Shown one piece after another: positions 28,369 through 36,770 of a stretch of DNA of 64,000 bases (position 1 is its first letter; every line of letters starts with the position of its first letter). The DNA comes from Methylophaga muralis. Lineage in GTDB: Bacteria; Pseudomonadota; Gammaproteobacteria; Nitrosococcales; Methylophagaceae. Location of the stretch: contig NZ_MCRI01000007.1 of the NCBI RefSeq assembly GCF_001720165.1, positions 24,745 to 88,744 of the forward strand, given 5' to 3'. Below the pieces are notes generated by a model. It had not been told where the DNA came from and searched no databases. It saw nothing but the letters and a program-made list of their open reading frames with translations. The translations under genes and the position numbers were made by a program.

Positions 28369-29139
28369 TCAATCATGATCCCGGATAAACACCCAATCAT
28401 TTTTTTGACTCATTTCTTCACTATATCGATAGCCTTCCGAGTCAAATTGTTTGAGTTTTTCCGGTGAGTTAATTTGCTGATCAATAATGTAACGGCTCAT
28501 CAGTCCACGTGCTTTTTTAGCGTAAAAACTGATCATTTTATACTGACCGTTTTTCCAGTCTTTGAAGACCGGCGTGATAATGGTCGCTTTAAGTTTTTTG
28601 GCATTTACGGCTTTGAAGTATTCATTTGAAGCCAGATTGATCAACACGCCATCACTTAAAGCGGATTCGGCTTCCAGCGCAGTTTGAATTTGATCTCCCC
28701 AGAAACTATATAGATCTCTACCTGCAGCATTCTGAAACGGTGTGCCCATCTCTAGTCGGTAGGGCTGCATCAAATCTAATGGTCTTAAAACACCATATAA
28801 ACCAGATAAAATGCGTAAATGTTGCTGAGCAAACTCCAGTCCTTTTTCATCGAGTGTTTCAGCATCCAGACCGGTATAGACATCGCCTTTAAATGCGAGG
28901 ATAGCCTGTTTAGCATTTTCTTCGGTAAAAGGCGTTTGCCATTGCTGGAAGCGTGCCATATTGAGTCCGGCAAGCTTGTCACTGATCTTCATCAGATTCG
29001 CTATTTCCTGGCTCGACAACTTTTTCAATTGGTTTATCAGTTGCTGCGATTGCTCCAGAAACCGGGGTTCCGTATGTTTATCAGTATGCGAAGCTGTTTC
29101 AAAATCGAGCGTCTTCGCTGGGGAAATGACAGTCAGCAT
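28369..29139 (-). CDS. yaaA: Peroxide stress protein YaaA (DUF328)
   Basis: A 256-residue cytoplasmic protein matching the YaaA/DUF328 family from the first residues: [14 protein letters not shown], then the [43 protein letters not shown] and [11 protein letters not shown] segments. In E. coli YaaA lowers intracellular iron damage during hydrogen peroxide stress and binds DNA; its structure shows a DNA-binding fold. No OxyR site was identified. It sits 22 bases upstream of the diguanylate cyclase gene, so it could head a yaaA-dgc-thpR transcript. Confidence 0.95.
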   Translation of the reverse strand: MLTVISPAKTLDFETASHTDKHTEPRFLEQSQQLINQLKKLSSQEIANLMKISDKLAGLNMARFQQWQTPFTEENAKQAILAFKGDVYTGLDAETLDEKGLEFAQQHLRILSGLYGVLRPLDLMQPYRLEMGTPFQNAAGRDLYSFWGDQIQTALEAESALSDGVLINLASNEYFKAVNAKKLKATIITPVFKDWKNGQYKMISFYAKKARGLMSRYIIDQQINSPEKLKQFDSEGYRYSEEMSQKNDWVFIRDHD

Positions 29140-29172
29140 AAGAGAGTTATTATTCCTTATTGGTTATGCATA

Positions 29173-29538
29173 TTAGGGTTTTGGTGAAGTCGGATCATCT
29201 TTGTCAGTGATGTCTTCATAGTCGGCAATATAATCGTCATTGTCATACACAGCTTCAACCTCTACATCGTCATATAAAGGGTTGAACGGAAACGGTTTTC
29301 GTTCGTCATTATAGGTCAGGAATAACACGATTTGCTGAATAAAACGGTTAAGGTCCTTGGAAAAATTACGAATGGATGGGTTCGGACTGCCACTGAATAA
29401 GGCAAAGACAAATTGCACAATAACCACTATCGCCAGTACCGTCATGGTCAGATACAACACAAAACCATAAAGCAGCATATAAAGTAGCCGTATCAATTGC
29501 GCTTTTTCACTGCTGTATTTCAGACTTGTATTATCCAT
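29173..29538 (-). CDS. DUF4389 membrane protein
   Basis: A 121-residue inner-membrane protein of the DUF4389 family: two hydrophobic blocks around YMLLYGFVLYLTMTVLAIVVIVQFVFALFSG, then the family-typical FSKDLNRFIQQIVLFLTYNDERKPFPF, and an acidic, tyrosine-rich cytoplasmic tail (VYDNDDYIADYED). Function unknown. ATG 29538 is chosen because GAGGAG lies 7 bases before it; the upstream ATG at 29553 places that ribosome site inside the coding region. It is separated from yaaA by 33 bases. Confidence 0.83.
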   Translation of the reverse strand: MDNTSLKYSSEKAQLIRLLYMLLYGFVLYLTMTVLAIVVIVQFVFALFSGSPNPSIRNFSKDLNRFIQQIVLFLTYNDERKPFPFNPLYDDVEVEAVYDNDDYIADYEDITDKDDPTSPKP

Positions 29539-29698
29539 GTCATCACTCCTCATTACTTTGGTCGGTCATATCACTTTAACACTTCCTTTAATGGTTGCGG
29601 ATAACTGAACAGTAAATTTCATTTTGTGGTGAATTACTGGAGCAATGGAGCGCTTTGTGGGAAACTTCGACGTTTATTTATATTGATGACCGAACACC

Positions 29699-30226
29699 AT
29701 GGGCCGATTTTTTACTTCGTTGGAAACATCGATAAACCGTTTCACTGAATACACTGGCAAGCTCAGCAGCTGGTTGGTATTACTGCTTGTTCTACTCACC
29801 TGTTATGACGTAATGATGCGTTATTTGTTCCAACAAGGCTCAGTGGGCTTACAGGAGCTGGAATGGCATCTATTCGCATTGCTCTTTTTACTCGGTAGTG
29901 CTTATACCCTGAAACACGATGGACACGTGCGGGTAGATATCCTTTATCGTAGTCATCGGCTCTCTGATAAACATCGTGCATGGATTGATGTGATCGGCAT
30001 TGTGTTATTTCTAATGCCTTTTTGTGTGCTGATTCTGATCAGCAGCTGGCCATTTGCTTATAACGCCTATTTATATCAGGAGGGCTCCCCCGATCCCGGT
30101 GGTCTGCCCTATCGCTTTATTCTCAAATCAGCCTTGTTATTGGGATTCATTTTGTTAATGATTCAGGCCGTTGCTGAATTAATTCGTAATATCCGCATCA
30201 TTCGCCATAAGCAGGAACAACAATAA
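29699..30226 (+). CDS. TRAP transporter small permease (DctQ type)
   Basis: A 175-residue membrane protein with four helices. The pattern LELEWHLFALLFLLGSAYTLKHDGHVRVDILYR (residues about 47-79) is the DctQ signature. It forms, with the large permease, the membrane part of a tripartite ATP-independent periplasmic transporter driven by Na+ or H+ gradients. The stop TAA overlaps the dctM start by one base. No solute-binding protein gene lies on either side within the window. Substrate is unknown; organic acids, ectoine, sialic acid and taurine are known for the family. Confidence 0.93.
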   Translation: MGRFFTSLETSINRFTEYTGKLSSWLVLLLVLLTCYDVMMRYLFQQGSVGLQELEWHLFALLFLLGSAYTLKHDGHVRVDILYRSHRLSDKHRAWIDVIGIVLFLMPFCVLILISSWPFAYNAYLYQEGSPDPGGLPYRFILKSALLLGFILLMIQAVAELIRNIRIIRHKQEQQ

Positions 30227-31530
30227 TGGAATACATGGCGTTGTTGATGTTTGGCTTGTTAATCCTGCTACTGCTCACCGGCTATCCGGTGGCCTTTGTT
30301 TTAGGTGCTATCTCATTATTATTTGGCAGCATTTATTTAGGTTTTGATTTCTTCCAGCTATTGCCGTTTCGCATCTGGGGCATCATGACCAACTTCACCT
30401 TGTTGGCGGTGCCGCTGTTTGTATTTATGGGCGTGGTACTAGAAAAATCCGGTGTCGCAGAACAGCTACTCGATACCATGGGACGAGTTTTTGGCCGTAT
30501 TCGCGGAGGGCTGGCGATATCTGTTGTTATGGTAGGTGCTTTATTAGCTGCAACCACCGGGGTGGTAGGTGCATCAGTAGTCACCATGACGGTGATTGCT
30601 TTACCGTCGATGCTGAAACGTGGCTATGCGCCATCATTAGCCAGTGGCACCATTGCTGCTTCCGGTACCTTAGGGCAAATCATTCCACCCAGCATTATTT
30701 TGATTTTATTGGGTGATGTTATTGGGGTGCCGGTGGGTGAATTATTTATCGGTGCCGTAGTACCGGGCATGATGCTGATTGTGGCTTACATACTATATAT
30801 AGGTTATGTGGCATGGCGTCATCCACATTTAGCCCCGGCGGTACAAGATGATAACTCTGAACTTGCTGCATTGTGGATTAGTGTTTTAAAAAGCCTGCTG
30901 CCACCATTGCTGCTTATCATCGCGGTATTGGGTTCTATTTTTTATGGTATCGCCTCACCCACTGAGTCTGCTGCTGTTGGTGCATTGGGTGCATTGATTC
31001 TGGCTGCTCTACATCGGCGTTTGACGATGCCTAACCTGCGTGATGCCATGCAAAAAACCGCACGGCTGACCAGCATGGTGTTTTTGATCTTTATCGGTGC
31101 TACCGCGTTTGGTTTGGTATTTGTCGGTATGGGTGGTGACGGGCTGATTCTGGATATTTTTTCTGGTCTGCCCGGCGGCAAATGGACGTTTCTGATTTTC
31201 AGCATGCTGCTGATTTTTGTATTGGGCTTTTTTCTCGACTTTATCGAAATTTGTTTTATCGTCGTACCCATCATCGCACCGGTAGCAATTCACTTAGGCA
31301 TTGATCCATTATGGTTTGCCTTGTTGATTGCAATTAATCTGCAAACGTCATTTCTCACGCCGCCCTTTGGCTTTTCGTTGTTCTATCTTAAAGCCAGTGC
31401 GCCGCCCACCTTAAAACTAATGGATATCTATAAAGGCATCACGCCTTTTGTAGCGATTCAACTGGTAGTGCTGGGATTGATCATAAGCTTCCCGATATTG
31501 ACAATGTGGCTACCCAATCTGATGGCCTAA
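30226..31530 (+). CDS. TRAP transporter large permease (DctM type)
   Basis: A 434-residue membrane protein with about 12 helices. The FTLLAVPLFVFMGVVLEKSG hairpin, ASGTLGQIIPPSIILILLGDVIGVPVGELFIGA, and the LQTSFLTPPFGFSLFYLKA segments are all typical DctM landmarks. It catalyses the translocation step and probably couples to Na+, consistent with the Mrp antiporter nearby maintaining a sodium gradient (inference). TAATG coupling to the small permease ensures stoichiometric translation. The gap to the next gene (31531-31653) has a 7-base inverted repeat but no T-run. Confidence 0.94.
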   Translation: MEYMALLMFGLLILLLLTGYPVAFVLGAISLLFGSIYLGFDFFQLLPFRIWGIMTNFTLLAVPLFVFMGVVLEKSGVAEQLLDTMGRVFGRIRGGLAISVVMVGALLAATTGVVGASVVTMTVIALPSMLKRGYAPSLASGTIAASGTLGQIIPPSIILILLGDVIGVPVGELFIGAVVPGMMLIVAYILYIGYVAWRHPHLAPAVQDDNSELAALWISVLKSLLPPLLLIIAVLGSIFYGIASPTESAAVGALGALILAALHRRLTMPNLRDAMQKTARLTSMVFLIFIGATAFGLVFVGMGGDGLILDIFSGLPGGKWTFLIFSMLLIFVLGFFLDFIEICFIVVPIIAPVAIHLGIDPLWFALLIAINLQTSFLTPPFGFSLFYLKASAPPTLKLMDIYKGITPFVAIQLVVLGLIISFPILTMWLPNLMA

Positions 31531-31568
31531 TTTAAATATTTCTGCCTGTATGAAAATCATTTAGTGAC

Positions 31569-31586
31569 ACTGTACCAACGTACAGT
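31569..31586. repeat. Inverted repeat between dctM and PEP-CTERM gene
   Basis: ACTGTAC and GTACAGT form a perfect 7-base stem with a CAAC loop. It has no following T-run, so it may be an operator for the PEP-CTERM gene, 68 bases before its start, or a 3'-end stabilising hairpin of the TRAP transcript. Confidence 0.35.
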
Positions 31587-31653
31587 TGTTATTTATGTTG
31601 GCTCTCAATATTATTCAGTAAAATTTCATGACTTAAATAAAGGAATAAATCAA

Positions 31654-32756
31654 GTGCATGTATCTAAATTTACGCTGATCGGTCTCTTTTTTATCAGCAT
31701 CAATCAGTTTGCTCAAGCCGGTCCAGTCGATGCAACCTCGCTACTTAACCAATACAATCTCATCACCTCTGGCAATGTCACAAGCACCTCAGAAGTTGAA
31801 GGCAATGCGCTTATTGGTGGCAATGTCCAAGGCGCATGTACAACATGCATCAAACTTCGAATGCTGAGGTTCCAGCGTTGACCGTAGGCGGGAATGTAAA
31901 TGGCAACGTTATAACTAAAGGCAAGGGTTTGAATGTTGGCGGCAACATTGCCGGCAACGTGACCATGAATGATGGCGGAGATGCTTTTGTCGGCTCGGTT
32001 TCAGGTTCATTACAAAACAATGCCAACGGTAACGGCTCATCTTCAGTTATCGGAGATATATCAGGTTTTGTAAACACCAATGGTGGCAACACTACCTATG
32101 GTGGCAACCTGACCGGCACAGCAAATGCTAACGGCGGCGGAACATTATCCAATCAACCCGTTACCGCACCGTTCGATCCTTCCACTGAAGCTTCGAATGC
32201 GATGAATGTTTTAAGCCAGTTTTCTGATCAATTGTCTGGGGCTGACGCAAACAGCAGTTATAGCATTAACGGGGGTAAAGTCACTTTCAATGCGGTTGGC
32301 AACGATTCAGGTCTTGCCATCTTCAGTATCACTGATGCAAAAAGCTTCTTTGACAATGCCTTTGAGTTTGATTTCAGCATGACCAATACACAGAGCATTT
32401 TGTTTAATGTGTTTGGTGGCGACAATACGGTATTCGATATCAAGGCTAACTTCCTGGCCAGTGCAGCAACCATTTACGGTTCAATCTTTTTATGGAATTT
32501 TGTCGATGCTACTGTACTGAATCTTGCCAGCCAATTCGGCGGCAGCATTCTGGCTCTGAACGCAGATGTGACTAACCACAATAATATTGAAGGTACGCTG
32601 GTTGCTAAAAACCTGACTCAATACGGTGAAATTCACTCTCAACCACTAAACTTTGTGCCACCGACAGAAGTGCCTGTCCCTGCTGCACTGCCTTTGTTTT
32701 TAAGTGGTTTGATTGGCTTTTTCGCGATGCGTCGCAACCGGAAAAAATCACTTTAA
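31654..32756 (+). pseudogene. PEP-CTERM choice-of-anchor A surface protein, frameshifted
   Basis: The first frame, from GTG 31654 (AGGA upstream), has a signal peptide ending FAQA and a choice-of-anchor A opening (LLNQYNLITSGNVTSTSEVEGNALIGGNVQG). It then runs into a stop after leaving the family pattern. The second frame resumes near 31836 with TSNAEVPALTVGGNVNGN and continues to the end. One base added near 31837 joins them as GNVQGA-M-Y-N-M-H. Repeats of the form GGNxxGN over residues 55-150 suggest a beta-helix. The C-terminus is a PEP-CTERM sorting signal: VPVPAALPLFLSGLIGF followed by RRNRKK, recognised by exosortase. No exosortase gene is in the window. A real decay and a sequence error are both possible. 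Confidence 0.8.
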
Positions 32757-32770
32757 TTACGTTTTAAACT

Positions 32771-32806
32771 AAAAAGCCACCAACGACATCGTTGGTGGCT
32801 TTTTTA
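32771..32806. terminator. Bidirectional terminator between PEP-CTERM gene and epmA
   Basis: AAAAAGCCACCAACGA pairs with TCGTTGGTGGCTTTTT, a 14-16 base near-perfect stem with a small loop. T-runs follow on both strands (six T on plus, and the A5 run gives T5 on minus), so it should end both convergent transcripts. Confidence 0.9.
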
Positions 32807-32823
32807 TTTGTCTGAAACTATCT

Positions 32824-33792
32824 TCAGCTTTCAATAAAAGCAATGCTTTTCACCTGGCTGATATTGTTTACGCTCATATGCAACATCATTAAACGATCCA
32901 ATCCTAAGGCCACACCGCTACATTGCGGTAAACCAGATTGCATAGCGGCGAGCAGATTTTCATCTATCGGCATCTGTGGTTTACCTTGTTGCTGACGCAA
33001 TTGATTATCCAACTCAAAACGTTGACGTAATTCGGTTGCATCACATAATTCGTCATAACCATTAGCCAGTTCCATTCCACCGGCATAAAGCTCAAAACGT
33101 CTGGCGACTGGGTGACCTTCGGTATTGATTTCAATTTTTGCTAATTGCGCCTGAGTCGCCGGAAACTCTGTAACCATTACCGGTGTATCCAATGCACTAA
33201 ATTGTGGTTCTATCAGCTGACTCATCAGCATTTCCAGCCAGCCATCACGATCGGTTTGCCAGTCTGCGGTGAGCCCGGGAATCCGCTCTAGAGCAAGTTG
33301 TTTCAATGTCTCGTCGTCGGCCTGCTCAATATCCAGCTGCAGATATTCCATGAATAAATCACGATAACGAAAGATCACAGCTGCAGGCAAACCAATTACC
33401 TGTTGCATCAATGCATCCACTTCCGCCATTAAATCCGTCAGCGAAAAACCAGGCCGATACCATTCCAGCATGGAAAACTCGGGCGTATGTTGTCGACCTA
33501 ACTCGCCATTACGAAATACCGTGGCTATCTGATAAATCGCACCGCTACCAGCAGCCAGTAAGCGTTTCATCGCAAATTCAGGTGAGGTATGCAGATACAG
33601 TGTTTTGGCGTTATTTCCAGCCGAAAATTGGGTGGAAAAACTGTCTAGATAAGGTGCGGTTGGTGCTGCCGAAGACAGGATGGGTGTACTGACTTCCAAC
33701 ACATTTCGAACCGAAAAAAAACGACGGACATTCGCTAAAAGCTTTGCCCGCCGTTTTAACATGCTTTGTAATTGTTCGCCTTGCAGCATCAT
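32824..33792 (-). CDS. epmA: Elongation factor P lysine ligase EpmA
   Basis: A 322-residue class II lysyl-tRNA synthetase paralogue (PoxA/GenX/YjeA) without the anticodon-binding domain. It attaches beta-lysine to Lys34 of EF-P. Class II motif 2 is seen in IATVFRNGELGRQHTPEFSMLEWYRPG, and motif 3 in GVALGLDRLMML near the C-terminus. Two ATG codons in tandem begin the gene. It lies 67 bases downstream of efp, on the same strand, and across from epmB, so the three enzymes of the modification route are together here. Confidence 0.96.
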   Translation of the reverse strand: MMLQGEQLQSMLKRRAKLLANVRRFFSVRNVLEVSTPILSSAAPTAPYLDSFSTQFSAGNNAKTLYLHTSPEFAMKRLLAAGSGAIYQIATVFRNGELGRQHTPEFSMLEWYRPGFSLTDLMAEVDALMQQVIGLPAAVIFRYRDLFMEYLQLDIEQADDETLKQLALERIPGLTADWQTDRDGWLEMLMSQLIEPQFSALDTPVMVTEFPATQAQLAKIEINTEGHPVARRFELYAGGMELANGYDELCDATELRQRFELDNQLRQQQGKPQMPIDENLLAAMQSGLPQCSGVALGLDRLMMLHMSVNNISQVKSIAFIES

Positions 33793-33859
33793 TTATGCTT
33801 TGCGTTTTGGCATGTCATGTTTCGACATGCCAGATAAAAGGCAAAAATTAAAGATGACT

Positions 33860-34432
33860 TTAATCTTTCTTAGCACGTTCGACGTAAGATGCTGAACGAG
33901 TATCAACCCGTAACACTTCACCGATTTCGATAAATAATGGTACACGTACCACAGCACCAGTTTCTAAGGTTGCAGGTTTACCACCACCACCTGAAGTATC
34001 ACCACGCACACCTGGATCAGTTTCTACAACGGTCAGGTTAACAAAGTTTGGTGGCGTGACCAGAAGCGGTGTGCCGTTCCACAAGGTAACCGTGTAGGTA
34101 TATTGCTCTTTCAACCAGTCTTTGCTTTCGGTAATGGCATTGGCGTCAGCAGCATATTGTTCGAAGCTGGTCGGATCCATAAAGTGCCAGAACTCACCGT
34201 CGGTATATGAAAATTCCAAATCCATTTCAACAACGTCTGCGCTTTCAACTGATTCGTTAGTTTTGAAAGTACGTTCATTAACACGACCGGTTTTCAGGTT
34301 GCGGAATTTAACGCGGTTAAATGCTTGGCCTTTACCCGGTTTAACAAATTCATTTTCGATGATGCTGCAGGGATCGCCATCCATCATGAATTTCAGTCCG
34401 GCTTTAAACTCATTTGTACTATAACTTGCCAT
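33860..34432 (-). CDS. efp: Elongation factor P
   Basis: A 190-residue translation factor that relieves ribosome stalling at polyproline stretches. The N-terminal KOW-like domain includes [19 protein letters not shown] then VKPGKGQAF with the modified lysine at position 34. OB domains follow. The C-terminal segment [31 protein letters not shown] is the family signature. AGGTAAGC before ATG 34432 is the ribosome site. Divergent from epmB, 53 bases apart. Confidence 0.97.
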   Translation of the reverse strand: MASYSTNEFKAGLKFMMDGDPCSIIENEFVKPGKGQAFNRVKFRNLKTGRVNERTFKTNESVESADVVEMDLEFSYTDGEFWHFMDPTSFEQYAADANAITESKDWLKEQYTYTVTLWNGTPLLVTPPNFVNLTVVETDPGVRGDTSGGGGKPATLETGAVVRVPLFIEIGEVLRVDTRSASYVERAKKD

Positions 34433-34485
34433 GCTTACCTCTTTTGGGGGACGATCGTCGCCTGTTCACAAAATCAAAGCCCACT

Positions 34486-35493
34486 ATGATACCGCAATCG
34501 CAAGCTGACGTAATCTTTGCTGATTGGCAGGATGAATTAAGTCATGCCATTAAAACCCCTGCCCTATTGCTGCAAATGCTGGGGCTGGAAGATCGATTAC
34601 AAGCGATTGATGCCGAGAGCTTAAAAAACTTTCCGCTAAGGGTGACGCAAAGTTATATCAATAAAATGCATTATGGTGATGTAAGTGACCCGCTGTTGCG
34701 TCAGGTGTTTCCACTGATTGATGAAAATATCGAGGTCGAGGGTTTCTCAGCCGATCCTGTGGGTGATCATCTGGCGATTAGCTCCCCCGGAATCTTGCAT
34801 AAATATCAGGGCCGGGCGTTATTACTGACAACCGGAGCTTGTGCCATTCATTGCCGTTACTGTTTTCGCCGGCATTTTCCGTATAGCGAGAGCAACCCGT
34901 TGGCCAGTCAGTGGCAACAATCGATTGCTGCACTGCAAAAAGATTCCAGTATTCGAGAGGTCATTTTCAGCGGTGGCGATCCGCTGGCCTTAACCGACAC
35001 AAAATTAGCCGCGATGGTAGAGGACCTAGAAAAAATCCCGCATATCAAACGTCTGCGAATTCATACACGGCTGCCATTAGTGCTGCCCAAACGGGTTACC
35101 AAAAACCTACTGAGCTGGATCAGCAACTCTACTTTAAGAGTGGTAATGGTGATTCATGCTAATCATGCCAATGAAATTGATGCTGAAACCGCTGAGGCGC
35201 TTTTGCAGTTACGTAATGCCGGTTGTGAGTTATTGAATCAAGCCGTTTTTTTACGTGGCGTTAATGATAATGCGGAAAGTTTAATCGCACTTAGCGAGAG
35301 GTTGAGCGAGGTTCAAGTAGTGCCTTATTACCTGCATTTACTCGATAAAGTAAAAGGTGCCAGTCATTTTGATGTGGCTGAACAGCAAGGAATAGAGCTC
35401 ATTGCTGCCATGCGTCGCGAATTACCTGGCTACCTTGTGCCGCGCCTTGTGCGCGAGCAACAAGGTGAAGCCAGTAAAACTATTATTGCTTAG
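34486..35493 (+). CDS. epmB: EF-P beta-lysylation protein EpmB (lysine 2,3-aminomutase-like)
   Basis: A 335-residue radical SAM enzyme. The cluster motif is C119xxxC123xxC126 (CAIHCRYCFRRHFPY). FSGGDPLALTD is the SAM-binding GGDP loop, followed by TRLPLVLPKRV. It converts (S)-alpha-lysine to (R)-beta-lysine for attachment to EF-P by EpmA. ATG 34486 is chosen; the frame extends up to 34414 but that would overlap the efp start. It converges with citrate synthase with an 11-base overlap. Confidence 0.95.
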   Translation: MIPQSQADVIFADWQDELSHAIKTPALLLQMLGLEDRLQAIDAESLKNFPLRVTQSYINKMHYGDVSDPLLRQVFPLIDENIEVEGFSADPVGDHLAISSPGILHKYQGRALLLTTGACAIHCRYCFRRHFPYSESNPLASQWQQSIAALQKDSSIREVIFSGGDPLALTDTKLAAMVEDLEKIPHIKRLRIHTRLPLVLPKRVTKNLLSWISNSTLRVVMVIHANHANEIDAETAEALLQLRNAGCELLNQAVFLRGVNDNAESLIALSERLSEVQVVPYYLHLLDKVKGASHFDVAEQQGIELIAAMRRELPGYLVPRLVREQQGEASKTIIA

Positions 35494-36658
35494 GCGCTTT
35501 TTTACGCTCAGACATTGGAATATATTCACGTTGTTCATGACCAACATAAATCTGTGTTGGACGATAAATACGGTTATTGGAAATCTGTTCACGCCAATGA
35601 GCCAACCAACCCGCTGAACGTGCTACTGCAAACAATGCGGTGAACTGATCTTCCGGAATACCCATTTCCGAATAAAGAATACCGGAATAGAAATCCACAT
35701 TTGGATAAACGCCCTTATGCCCCAAACGATCCACACAAACTTCTTCGAGTTTCATCGCCGTGGCAAACATTTTATCCAATGAACCACCACGCTCTTCTAC
35801 CAGCTTAGTTACCAGTTTGTGCAGGATAGTGGCACGCGGGTCTTTGACCTTATATTCACGATGCCCCATGCCCCAGATAACTTCTTTGTTGGCCAGTTTT
35901 TTATCAACCCAGGCTTCTACATTATCGGGTGATCCAATTTCTTGCAGCATGCCAACGACACGTTGATTGGCACCACCATGTAATGGACCGGAGAGTGTTC
36001 CAATCGCAGCAGAAATGACACTGTAAGGTGAGGCTAACGTTGAACCGGCAACCAATGCTGCAAATGTGGAAGCATTCAAAGTATGTTCAGCATGCAGAAT
36101 CAGACAAACGTCCATAATTCGCGCCATCAGGCTATCCGGTTCTTTACCGGTAAACATATACAACAGGTTTTCCGCGACCGATAAATCATCACGCGGATTG
36201 ATCGGATCATAACCTTGGCGCATGTGTTCCCACATAGCGACTAACGGGGCCATCTGGGCGATGATGTTGACCGTCATATTGCGGACATAGTCGATATCTT
36301 TACAGCTATCGGCATCGGTCAGACATTCAGTACCCGGATAGAACATACCCAAACTGCAAACTGCGGTTTGCAACATATCCATCGGATGACCGGTATGTGG
36401 GAAATGACGCATCATTTCGCGGATATGGTATTTGATACGATAACTGCTGCGCAGCTGTTTGGAAAAGCGATTTAACGCAGCTTTGGTGGGTAATTCGCCA
36501 TCGAGTAACAATAGCGTAGTTTCTTCAAAAGTACTGTTGGTCGCCAGTGTTTCCAGTGGATAACCACGGTAACTAAGGATGCCCTTTTCACCATCAATAA
36601 ATGAAATGGCTGATTTTGTGGCGGGCACACCTTCCAGGCCGGGTAAAAAATCGCTCAT
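35483..36658 (-). CDS. Citrate synthase
   Basis: A 391-residue enzyme condensing oxaloacetate and acetyl-CoA. Family signatures: LILHAEHTLNASTFAALVAGS with catalytic histidine, GTLSGPLHGGANQRVVGML with the second histidine, and WGMGHREYKVKDPRA. The YPNVDFYSGILYSEMGIP segment supplies the catalytic aspartate. Length and N-terminus (LEGVPATKSAISFIDGEKGILSYRGYPLE) match the short, dimeric type shared by Bacillus-like citrate synthases and methylcitrate synthases, not the longer E. coli GltA type. No prpB/prpD neighbours suggest methylcitrate function, so citrate synthase is the safer call. GAGGTAGTAG precedes the ATG. It may be read as a separate unit after the FAD sulfide-dehydrogenase-like gene (112-base gap). 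Confidence 0.92.
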   Translation of the reverse strand: MSDFLPGLEGVPATKSAISFIDGEKGILSYRGYPLETLATNSTFEETTLLLLDGELPTKAALNRFSKQLRSSYRIKYHIREMMRHFPHTGHPMDMLQTAVCSLGMFYPGTECLTDADSCKDIDYVRNMTVNIIAQMAPLVAMWEHMRQGYDPINPRDDLSVAENLLYMFTGKEPDSLMARIMDVCLILHAEHTLNASTFAALVAGSTLASPYSVISAAIGTLSGPLHGGANQRVVGMLQEIGSPDNVEAWVDKKLANKEVIWGMGHREYKVKDPRATILHKLVTKLVEERGGSLDKMFATAMKLEEVCVDRLGHKGVYPNVDFYSGILYSEMGIPEDQFTALFAVARSAGWLAHWREQISNNRIYRPTQIYVGHEQREYIPMSERKKAPKQ

Positions 36659-36709
36659 CTACTACCTCGTGTTTAAATCCAGCTGGTGGAGTTATTGAAA
36701 TTGCGGGTC

Positions 36710-36715
36710 ATTATA
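36710..36715 (-). promoter_or_regulatory. Candidate -10 element of citrate synthase gene
   Basis: On the minus strand the hexamer reads TATAAT, 52 bases before the start codon. No good -35 is at the right spacing, so only the -10 is supported. Confidence 0.35.
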
Positions 36716-36770
36716 CTGCAAAGGGAAAAGACCGAAACCCCGACCAAGCCAGTGCAGGGAAAGCTGAATC

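Noticed and set aside
31836..32756. A separate gene starting at ATG 31836
   Set aside because: No ribosome site, no signal peptide, and its N-terminus continues the preceding frame's beta-helix repeat; better explained as the second part of a frameshifted gene.
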